NCBI GenBank assembly: GCA_037501455.1 | Contig: CM074858.1 | Location: 79,086,501 to 79,150,500 of the forward strand | From: Lantana camara | Lineage: Eukaryota; Streptophyta; Magnoliopsida; Lamiales; Verbenaceae | Direction of reading: 5' to 3' | Length of the DNA: 64,000 nt | Shown here: positions 49,705-58,927 of the stretch, one piece after another | How positions within the stretch are numbered: the first letter of the stretch is position 1 | Layout: each line of letters starts with the position of its first letter | Notes under the pieces: model-generated | The model's database searches: none | What the model saw: only the letters and a program-made list of their open reading frames with translations | Told to the model about the DNA's origin: nothing | Position numbers and translations under genes: made by a program

Positions 49705-50365
49705 TAAGATATGACATCATGTCATAGAAACATTCTTGTGCACAATTAATGTCTTAAAGACATCTATACAAGCCATTCATTCCTTTCAAGAAACGTTCAT
49801 ATCCATATGAGTTCATGACGTTCATTTCTATACAACATAAATCTAAGAAATTGAAATAATGATCATCTCACGTAGTATAACATGTAAACACTTCATATGA
49901 ATCATTAAAAGAAGCACAACATCATTTGGGTTCAAACATGAAGCATCAATACATGCATGTACCATATTGAAGCAAGGAAGACATATTGAGCCATAAACTA
50001 TATATGACAAGTATAACATAGGTTATGAAGGCATAAGAGGTGATATTATGTCAAGGGATCGTTTATGTACACGATTAATACCTTTAAGGCATATAAACAA
50101 GCAATTCATTCATTATAAGTGGCGTTCATATCCATTCGAGCTCATAACTTTCACATTCCATATTAAGTCAATCCATGAATTTCATATAATGATCATAACA
50201 TATGCTTTAACATGTATACATTTCATATGAATCATAAAAGAAGAGATAAATACTCAATTAGGGTTCATATTGATAACAAAGATCCATGCATGCGCATATT
50301 AGGAGCAATGATGACACGTTGAGGCATAACTTGGAAAATATTTCACAAACAAACCATGAAACTTC
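49705..50365. repeat. Tandem duplication (about 330 bp) inside LTR E
   Basis: Two diverged copies in direct orientation. GTTCATATCCAT occurs near 49795 and 50124, TTCATATGAATCAT near 49892 and 50222, and TAATGATCAT near 49857 and 50187, a constant offset of about 330. Divergence is high, so the duplication is an old family feature rather than recent. Confidence 0.75.
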
Positions 50366-50487
50366 ATAACATCCAAGGTAACACATTATAAAACAGGTTA
50401 ATATCTCATAGAAGTCATAAAAGAGGTGGAGGAAGATCAAACGAGCGAAGAAAAACGGAACCGGAGTAACAAAAATAGGCAGGGCAG

Positions 50488-50610
50488 AATCCACCCCCAT
50501 GGATTTTTCCAAAGGGAAAAATCCACCCCCATGGATTCCTGTCAGCAACTCTACTGACTCAAATCCACCCCCACGGATTTTCCCAGAGGAAAAATCCATC
50601 CCTGTGGATT
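50488..50610. repeat. Dyad cluster of LTR E (AATCCAC-CCC-RTGGATT)
   Basis: Four copies: AATCCACCCCCATGGATT twice, AATCCACCCCCACGGATT and AATCCATCCCTGTGGATT. Arms resemble those of D, but the CG core is replaced by CC-rich sequence. Confidence 0.85.
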
Positions 50611-52109
50611 TGAGTCGGTAGCTAAAAAAACACACACAAACAGAGCAGATTCTAGGCCAATCCTTAACCAACATGCCCAGCTATGAAATGGCAACAAATA
50701 TGTAACAAAAAAACTCTAAAACAACACTTGAACATGCTCCCAAAGTGATCAAACGTGAGGAGAGTGCATATGTGATCATCTCAAGATATTTCTTCAAAGT
50801 TTCATTAATGGCATCTAACCAATACTTCAACTACCATATAAAGTAAGTCCATACAATCATAAATACATGTCTTGTGATCACCTAACACTCATGAGTATCA
50901 AAGAAAACCAAAGAGAACCAAGGTAATTCATCAAAATGCAAGAACCCTTCACTATTCATCATCTTCATCATACCCCAACCAAAACTTGGTGAAATCATAT
51001 AATATAAGACTTAAAAGAACCATAAGGAGATATCCTACGCAAATATAAGCTTACCTTCAAGATATGGTGAGAAATGGTAGGGAGATGAGCTCAAATCTCC
51101 AAGGTTTTGAATAGTGGTCCTCTTCTTTCCCCTTTTCTCTTCTTCTTCTTCTTTTAGATGAACTTTTAGGTTGTGGAGTGAGAGTGGTTCGGCTATGGGC
51201 TGATGATGGAGAGAAATGAGTGGGTCTAGGTGCGTATTAGTCAAGGTTTAGGTCTTAGGGGCATTAGGGTAGGTCCATAACTTGGGAAAAGTCAAGAATT
51301 GTCGCCTTAAACGCAAAGTGTTCGTTCCGGTTGAAATTTGGGGATCCAAACGATCTTAGAAAAATATGAGATTTATTTCATCGGATCCAAATCGTCGATA
51401 CGAGTCCAATGGAGGTGACGAAACTCGATTCCGAGTTCCCGAGCTCAAGATATCACATACGGAACCAAAGATGCGCTAATTGCTCGTTAGCCCCCATTTC
51501 GGTTCCAAGACTCAAAATAGAATCATAACTAATGCAAATGAATCCGAAAACATGAAACAAACATATATTCATATTCATAACACATATAATTCCAACATAT
51601 TAAATTTTCACAAAATTTCAAATTCATTTCATATAGTAACGGCATGCAACTTGTCACGTAAAAACATATCGTTCAAGAATTCATATAATTTCAAAATTCA
51701 AATGAAATTTACGAATCCATTTTAAATATTTATTAAAATATAATGAAATACATATTATTAAATGATTAATTAAAAATAAAAATTGTAATTATCATAAACG
51801 ATTAATTAGGTAATTAAATAATTTAAACTCGTAATTAGGGAGCACACAAATTATTCATGCTCGAGTGGTTCAAGTATTCGTATCAATTCCAATTCAAATA
51901 TTTCATATATCTCAATTAATCACATAATTAACAATTAAATAACGAAATATAAAGATAGAAAACACTTATAGCCAATTAATTCGCTCAATTAATAAACACA
52001 TACGTCATTGTAAAATACGGAAAAGTTGGGGCGTTACATTCTAACTCTCAAACCCACACGTATGGCGCGCATACCTGAATTACTTGAACATGCGGGGAGT
52101 TACAGTATC

Positions 52110-52392
52110 ATTCCATGGAATATGGTCAAGTAGCTCCAATTCATTTAACGCAATTAAGTCCATAAATTTACACAAAGGATCAATCAAGGACATATAGTGC
52201 AATTAGGTCACATATAGCAATTAGTTCATATAATTCACGTTAATGTAAATCATACGAATGCATGAAGGTGTAATATATATAATATGATGAAAGTTATAAA
52301 TGAATGAATGAAATAATTAAATTAAACCTCCCAACTCCCGAAGACCCGCTCGTGGCGTGCTTACCTGAACTTCCAAAAATTGGGGCGTTCCA
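52110..52392 (-). repeat. LTR C, 5' part
   Basis: The last plus-strand piece of solo LTR C, ending GGGGCGTTCCA before TSD GCCAT. On the minus strand this is the LTR start. Confidence 0.85.
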
Positions 52393-54897
52393 GCCATCCT
52401 TCGACACTCGTCCACTTGTAATTTCGACAGGGCATGCGGTAATCCATCACAAAATTTTTCAGTAAGCCAAGGAACATGTGTGAGAGCCCAATGTTTCCTC
52501 CAAACCGCATGAGGATTAGAGTTTGAAGAAGAAGCACTACCCATCACTAAAATTTAAACGGCTAAATGCTAGGTACTAAGAACCGAGAACCTACCGTTTT
52601 TATTAAAGTGCCAAATCAATGAATCAGGCCGGCGGGAAGCCCCCAGCAGTATACTAAGAACAGACCGAGCATCCTCGTCGTGGAAAGCGTTGACTATCAC
52701 TTCCTCATTCCAAGCAGAGAGACTTTGTAAAAGCAAATCTTCCACCCATTCTGGAATGATAGAAGCAGAGAGCGTTTGTTTAATCTAGGCCTAAAGTCCG
52801 AACTATGAGACAACCGTTGGTCCCTCCACACATGGACTGAGGCCCCATCTCCAAATTCGCCAATGGGAACCAGCCGCCAGGAGATATCTAGCTTCGCATA
52901 GGCTCCTCCAAGCAAAAGAAGGCGAACAGCCTAGAGGAGCATCCCAAGGTTCTGAATTAGGGAAATATCTCGCATTCACAATGCTACTGTATAGACTTTC
53001 CGGGTTTTTTACAAAGCACCACAACTGCTTTGAGAGCATAGCAAGATTAAATAATTTGATAGACCGAAAACCCATTCCATCTTCACCTTTACTTTTACAC
53101 ATTTTACCCCAAGCTAACCATTGAATTCAGCATTTATCTCGGGCATTCCCCCAAAAATTGCCAATGGTGGAATCAATCTCTTAGATTAAATTATCCAGCA
53201 GCAAGAAGCAATTTAAAGTGTAAGATGGAATTGCTTGTAGAACTGCTTTTATAAGAACCTCCTTCCCAGCTTTTGATAAAAAAATTTCCAAGAAACCTCT
53301 AATACGGCTCTTGATCCTCTCCGCATTTCCACTAAAGACCTCCTTTCTCGAACGCCCCACCGATGCTACGAGACTGACATAATCATTCCAACCATCGACC
53401 CTTCTCATGCCCAGTCTGCTCTTTAGCTCCTCCCTCATCGTTTCAGTGATATTAGGGTTGAAAATGATGGAGGACTTCATGCCATTAACCTCCTGTCCCG
53501 AAGCCAGACTGTATTTATCCAGTACTTCCTTAACACAGTCCAAAGAATCCCGAGAAGCTTTCCTACAAATCAATGTATCATCGGAAAAAAGTAGGTGTGA
53601 AACCTTAGGAGCATTCCGATAAACCGCAACTCCCTTCAATCTCCCCAAATGCTCTTGTTCCTATAATAATAAAGATAATACCGCTGCGCAGAAGAGAAAC
53701 ATATAAGGAGAGAGCAGGTCTCCTTATCGGAGACCCCTTTCCGAGACCAATGAGCTAAACTCAAATCCATCCAAGAGAAAGGAATAAGACACAGTAAAAA
53801 TACACATCATCATTCGCTCAATGAAAACACAGGGAAAACTTAACCTGGTCATTACGCTATCGTTGAACCGCCATTTCGCTCGATCGTAGGCCTTGCTCAT
53901 ATCGAGCTTTAGGCTGAAATAACCATCCTTTCCTGTTCTACATCGCTTAATGAAATGGTGAACTTCAAACGCAACTAGCACATTATCACTTATAAGCCTA
54001 TTAGAAATGAAAGCAGACTGACTAGGGGAAATGATAACATCAAGCAAGGGTTTTATACCATTAGTAAGGACTTTAAAGGCAATCTTGTAAACCACATTAC
54101 AAAGACTTATAGGGCAAAATTAGGTTATGAGTTTGGGTGATTTACATTCAGGAATAAGCACTATATGAGTGTAATTTAGCTTTCTATCAAAGTTCCCTTT
54201 GTTCAGAAGATCAAGTACACACCCCACCATATTACAACCCACAATACCCCAAAACCGCTAAAAAAGTAAAGGAGGGATGCCTTCCGAGCCCGGAGATTTA
54301 AGGTGATACATTTAAGAGCTTTCGATACCTTATCGGGCGTATACGGAGCCAAAAATTGTTGCCCCATCTCCTCAATTTCTCTAGTAGAAACAATCCAAAG
54401 CGTGTCATCCAGCTTAATGCCAATACAACTGTCCGACATAAAAAGGCGCCCGAAATATCTCTCAATAATTCCTTTGATCCCCTCCTCTGAAAATTGAACC
54501 ATTCCCTCCTCATCATTAAGTGATTCAATGTGATTTGTTTTCATTCTTTGGGATGCCCGGCAGTGGAAAAATTTGGTATTTCGATCACCTTCCCTAAGCA
54601 ACTGGACTTTCGCTCTTTATTTCCATCTGAGTTCTTCCTCCACGAGTGCATGCTCAATTCTATTCCTCAGTTCCTTTTCTTCTCTCTTGGAATCTTTCGT
54701 AATTGTTCCCTCCTTTAGAGCCTTTAACTGTGCATCCTATCTTTCCAATTACCTACCTACATTATGCTGCATCCCTCTCCAATTAAGGAAACCCACCCTA
54801 CATTTTTCCACTCCTTCCAGGACCCTATCGATAGGGGAAGGTGTCATGGCGGAGGACCACGCACTATCAACTACTCTCTTATATTTTGAACTTTTAA
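52393..54897 (-). pseudogene. LINE ORF2: reverse transcriptase and C-terminal region
   Basis: Read from 54897 downward: the spacer after the endonuclease (LREGDRNTKFFHCRASQR, about 54600), RT domain with SPSQSAFISNRLISDNVL (about 54020), motif A LKLDMSKAYDR (about 53920), then RGLR, a stop where Q is expected, and SPYMF (about 53700). The active site is FSDDTLI (about 53580, FADD-type expected), followed by GKEVLIKAVLQAIPSYT (about 53250), the C-terminal KCKSKGEDGMGFR-like block (about 53100) and LIWHFNKNGRFSV (about 52600). Several stops and frame changes occur (about 54200, 54120, 53725, 53660, 53180). Family: plant L1-clade ORF2, which nicks target DNA and copies its RNA in place. Non-functional. 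Confidence 0.88.
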
Positions 54898-56689
54898 TGT
54901 AACGCCCGACTTTTCGGCCGTACAGGCATGACGTATGTGTTTATGTAATTGTACATTTTAATTATTTATTAATGTTGTTATATGTCAAAATTATATGTTA
55001 ATTGAAATTCTTTGAATTATATTTGAATTCTTGAACGTATGAACTTACATGATTATGAATATGTACCGTTTGTATCCGATTTGAATTTCGATTTTCGTGA
55101 AAACTTGGTATATGTGTATTATGAACATGTTTTAGTGTTGTTGCTTATTTGTAAACTCGTTTGACATGGTTTCTGATTTATTTTTGTTTAATGGAACCAA
55201 AAAGAGGGCTAAAGAGCATTTAGCGCACCTTGGGCCCATGCTTGTAGAAATGATAAGGAATCTAGATAGAGCATGTTTCATGCATAAAAACACAAGATAT
55301 ATCATGGATGATCAAATATCAAGAATCAAGTTGTAACTTGCACTATTCATGTTCATCACTAACCCTCATGAATCTCTAACTTAAATCATGCTTCTCTTAG
55401 ATGAAACATGAAGATGAGTAGATTTCATATCTATCTTTACCTTGAAAGAAAATGGGAAGAGGGTTGATCTTGAGCTCAAAGTATGATGGATCAAAAATGG
55501 AGATTTTCTTGGAGCTTCCCTTTTCTTCTCTTGGATGATGATTATGGAAGAAAATAGAAGAAAATCAGCTCTTAAGGATACTAACCAGGTCAAGAAATGG
55601 GTCGAACCGGATCCGGAATGAATAAGAATGGTTATTTATGTCATAAGGTTCAAATTCGCTGAAATTTACTTCGTCGGAGATTCAAACAATATCGAAAATG
55701 TGTGAGGTTGAGTTTATTGGTTAGAAATCATCGAAACAAGTTCAATGTCAAAGACAGATCTCGAATCCGAGATCCCGAGCTCAAGATACTTGTAAAACCG
55801 TTCAGGGTGACCTATTATTCAAATAGGTCCCTGAACTTTGAAAAAGTGGCAATTAGGCCCAAGGCTTAATTTCAATGAAGTCCATATCTTTCAAATAAGT
55901 TACAATTACGTCCTCGGCATACGAAAATCACACGTTTCCATTCAATTAACACAAGATTCATGAAATTCATAATTTTTGCGAACGTATGTTCACATTTCAA
56001 ATTGGAATTCAAACGAAATTTAAACAATTATGTCAAATAACAATTGAATTTAAAAGACATATTAATAAGAATAAAATCATTTAAGCACAAATTAAAAACA
56101 TGTATCGCTTACTTGCATGTGCGAAAACGCTGGGCGTTATAGGAAATATTATAAAACCTCATACGGGATTATGGCTTGCATGAATGTGTTTCAATTCCGC
56201 GACACTTACATATTATGCCTTGATTTTATACCCACCAGTCACCTTTGGACTGAACCCATTTTTTTTTCAGTTGTTTTGTGCAAGTTGGGATTGCTAGGCG
56301 GAAATCCGAGTCGTTTGAGTCTTGTATTTGAGTCTTGCACTTCTTTTGTTCATATACACTCATATCATTTTGTATTATGATTATGATTATGAATACTTTA
56401 AGCGTACTTGACAGAGATGAACCGTGATGTCCTTTTGAATACTTCTAATTATTTTTTGAGCTTGCAAGCTCATGGTATAGATGATGATCATGTATAGCTT
56501 CCGCTTTTATTGCATTGCTATGTTCTTATTGCATTTTAGGATTGAATGGTTTAAGGGTTAGCTCCCGCCTAGCATAGCGAGTGTGCTGTGTCCCTGTTCG
56601 CCTTGATTTGGCACGTGTGTGGACTCTCCATTTCATACACGGGTTGGATCACAGTGCGAGGATGTGGCGTCTCGCACTCGGGCACTACA
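54898..56689 (+). mobile_element. Solo LTR H, plus strand, chimeric with inverted LTR segment
   Basis: Starts TGTAACGCCCGAC with TGACGTATGTG downstream and ends GGGCACTACA. Flanks TTTAA and TTTAT look like a 5-bp TSD with one change. It interrupts LINE ORF2 just after the endonuclease (SFEECWI). The GCTAA-7nt-TTAGC box is at 55208-55224, and TTTTATACCCAC plus CAGTC..GACTG at 56224-56252. The middle (about 55235-56141) is minus-strand LTR sequence. Confidence 0.82.
55235..56141 (-). repeat. Inverted LTR segment inside H (B-like family)
   Basis: The right end on the minus strand reads TATAACGCCCAGCG, an LTR start (TGTAACG expected). It continues with the B-type 5' LTR order: an AATTGAGTCC-like stretch, TAGGTCACCC, GATCTC..GAGCTC near 55770, and a TCGTTTCGAT/GTTTGAATC region. 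There is no LTR terminus at its left side and no TSD. It replaces the part of H that should carry a dyad cluster. Confidence 0.7.
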
Positions 56690-57446
56690 TTTATCCAGCA
56701 TTCCTCAAAAGAAAAAGGTCTGTAACCTCTCCGAACCCTTTTCTCGCGTGAAAGTAACACTGTAAGAATGGGGATGTGGTCTGAACAAGAAGAATATAAG
56801 TGCAGCACCTTCGCTCCCCTTAAGCGGGACCACGAAGCATCCGAAGTGACCGAACGATCCAATCTAGCACGAAGTGTATCCGGAGAAGCCCTGTTTTTAG
56901 TCCAAGGGTAAGAAAACCCAGTGAAGCCTAAATCCGTAAGGCCGAAGCTGTGAAGAGCCTCCACAAACTTATCCATTTGCGAGAAACTATGGTTTTTACC
57001 TTTTTCCTTTTCCCCATTGTAAAGTATTTCATTAAAGTCACCACTGACAAGCGATGGCAGAGAAGACCGACCACTAAGAGAATGGAGTAGATCCAAGAAA
57101 TATCCATATACAGTTTTTCCTAAATTCAACAAAAACCTATGAAATGCCATTCATCACCCAACGAAGAATTCGAGAGCACCACATCTATGTGATTACAAGA
57201 GACACTAAAAACTGAAATCTTAATATCCTTACGCCACAACAAAGCCAAACCATCGCGTTTCTCGACTGAATCAACACCAACACCATCCAAATTCAACAAA
57301 GATTTCAATCTATGAAGACATCGTTGTTTACATCTACTTTCAGATAAGAAAATGATCGAGGGGTTATGATGCCTAATAAGGGATCGGAGATTATGAACTC
57401 GCTAGGGACCCCCCGAGCCCTGGTAATTCCAGATTAAGAAACTCAT
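56690..57446 (-). pseudogene. LINE ORF2 N-terminal AP-type endonuclease
   Basis: The start codon at 57446 gives MSFLIWN, matching the family start (SWNCRG-type), then SIIFLSES with the catalytic-type Glu, and DGLALLWR. Further along come SLPSLVSGDFNEIL (SGDFN, about 57040), TDLGFTGFSYPWTKNR, LRARLDRSV and CSDHIPIL (SDHxPI, about 56770). All the usual landmark motifs of the L1 endonuclease are visible. There is a stop 15 codons in (GGP then stop) and a frame change near 57135. In a live element this enzyme nicks the target DNA. Confidence 0.88.
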
Positions 57447-57892
57447 TGGTATCGGTGGGGCTACTCGGCAGCCTCCGCCATTAAGTTAGAGATATCCATA
57501 AAGACAGACTCACCAAGAGAGGGAGAGTGGGAAGAATTCTGTTTGGTTTCGGACAAGTTGAGAAGGGATATTTTCTTGCTGTGAAACTTACGTTACTTGG
57601 GGTTTTTTTTAGAGTCAGTAGTGGAGAGATTAAGAGTGAGAGGGACATTGATCAGCTGCTCTTCAAGGCTTGGATTCAATTAGGGACAGGTTTGGGATTG
57701 AGTGGAACTCGACAAGGGATCGATGAACGAAGAGGGATTTTTGGTTTCAGATATGGAATATGGAGTACAAGTGGTTTTTGGATGACGTTTAGTGGGGTTG
57801 GGCTATTTTGGGGGGGAACGGTGTCGGATAGGCCAACCCGAGGTGTGATCGACTTAGTTTGGTATGGCGTGGGGGGAAAGGTTAGAGAGTTT
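57447..57892 (-). pseudogene. Probable LINE ORF1 C-terminal remnant
   Basis: The minus strand just upstream of ORF2 reads a Ser/Pro/Lys-rich stretch including KISLLNLSETKQ, GESVFMDISNLMAEAAE, as expected from the tail of a plant LINE ORF1 (RNA-binding protein) near the ORF2 start. Some stops. No zinc knuckle visible because the sequence is cut at 57893 by a CACTA end. The plus-strand open frame 57527-57901 is most likely its shadow. Confidence 0.5.
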
Positions 57893-58110
57893 CACTACTA
57901 GAAAAATGGCCTGTTTTGACGCCCTATTAAGATGCTTTTTAAAAGGCGTCACAGTAGACCACCTGTTGCGACGCTTTTTTTAAATTCATCTTATTTGATA
58001 TTATTTATGTCATTTATTAAATTATTTATTTACTAAACTAATAATAATATAACGTTTTTAGATGAGGCGTCACAATATAATAGACTTGTTACATTTTTAA
58101 TAAAATGTCT

Positions 58111-58161
<51 letters not shown>

Positions 58162-58927
58162 GACACTAAAAACCATCTCACAATTAGATAATTATAAATT
58201 TATTTGTTTTAGACTCACTTTTTGGCGCTCACTAAAAAGACCGAGGGAAACATTTGCACTTTGTCCCAATAATTGAGGGAAACCCTCTTCTCCAGCTACT
58301 CAACCTCTGCACTTTGTCAAAAGAAATTGAGGGAAACCCATCTACTCTAGCGAGCAACGAAGGGAAGGAAATTGAAGCAAACCATCTTCTCCAGCCAATT
58401 TCACCCGATTTTGTGGGAATCCAGCCAGAGGACGCTCTCATCTCGGCGCTGCTCCATCATCTCGCAACGTCGCTGCCGCTCTCCACGCAAAGTTAATGTT
58501 TTTGATTTGTGGGTTGGTTTAATTTTCCATCCTTGTTTCTTCTAACTTCTGAAAATCCACCAAAATCCACCGAATTGAAGAGAAAAGTGATAATTTTACA
58601 TCTGAAGAGAAAACCCTACTCCAAATTGAAGGAATCGAAAGACGACGCTCTCCTCTCGGCTCTAATTTTCAAGGTGAGAAAGGCGAGAAAGGGGTTTCTT
58701 TATAAGATTCCACCGTCGTGGGGCCTTCGCCGCTGTCTAAGAATTCGGTCCTGTACGAGAAAGGAGTTGAAGTTGAAGAAGATTCGACGAGCTCTCGTGG
58801 TTAGAGTTGGCTCGCTAATAAGATTCTCAGAGTTCTTGCTATTCTTTTGTCGGAGCTCGCTCAGGTACTTGGATTATGGTTTTTTTTCTTTTTGGGTTTT
58901 CACATGGGAACTTTCATTAAGGTGTTT
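57893..58927. mobile_element. CACTA (En/Spm-type) transposon end with internal sequence
   Basis: CACTACTAGAAAAATGGCC at 57893 is the classic plant CACTA terminal inverted repeat. It is followed by subterminal GACGC/GCGTC motifs (57919-57986, 58066) as expected. An (AT)n tract lies at 58112-58159. No transposase motif is seen. 58200-58920 is GC-richer with direct repeats of ATTGAGGGAAACCC (58272, 58328) and might be captured host-gene sequence. The other end is not in the window; LTR J interrupts at 58928. Confidence 0.75.
58112..58159. repeat. (AT)n microsatellite
   Basis: About 23 AT units in the CACTA subterminal region. Confidence 0.92.

Larger units (their letters stand above)
48341..52038 (-). 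mobile_element. Solo LTR E, minus strand, nested in D
   Basis: Starts TGTAGCACCCG and ends GGGGCGTTACA, flanked by TTCTA (48336-48340, 52039-52043). 3.7 kb, longer than its relatives partly because of a 330-bp tandem duplication (about 49705-50365). Stem CAGTC..GACTG beside GGTATAAAA (48823-48854), dyad cluster 50488-50610, GCTAA-7nt-TTAGC box 51475-51491. It inserted 61 bp inside the 5' end of D. Confidence 0.92.
45072..52104 (-). mobile_element. Solo LTR D, minus strand, hosting solo LTR E
   Basis: Starts TATAGCACCCGGG (TGTAGC expected) and ends GGGGAGTTACA, flanked by GTATC (45067-45071, 52105-52109). Without E it is about 3.3 kb. Stem CTCAGT..ACTGAG is at 45546-45566 and the dyad cluster at 47225-47332. 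No internal region. Confidence 0.88.
29355..52392 (-). mobile_element. Solo LTR C, minus strand, split by B and D
   Basis: Pieces 29355-30384, 43759-45071 and 52110-52392 total about 2.6 kb. The minus-strand start is TGGAACGCCCC at 52392 (TGTAACG expected) and the end is ...GGGTGCTACA at 29355. TSD GCCAT is at 29350-29354 and 52393-52397. No primer site or internal region is present, so this is a solo LTR left by LTR-LTR recombination. It hosts complete element B and solo LTR D. Confidence 0.9.
3591..57892 (-). mobile_element. L1-type LINE, minus strand, split by nested insertions
   Basis: One degenerate plant LINE forms the scaffold of the window. Read on the minus strand its parts are in the right order: ORF1 remnant (57892-57447), endonuclease (57446-56690), RT and the C-terminal region (54897-52393), a short connecting piece (29354-29245), RNase H and 3' end with a short A tract (4163-3591). 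Solo LTR H, solo LTR C and element F separate the pieces. Removing C with one copy of its GCCAT TSD leaves the reading frame continuous, which supports a single original element. The 5' end is not seen because a CACTA end abuts it at 57893. Confidence 0.8.

Noticed and set aside
57527..57901. 124-residue plus-strand open frame
   Set aside because: Runs antisense to the LINE ORF1 remnant and into the CACTA end; most likely a shadow.
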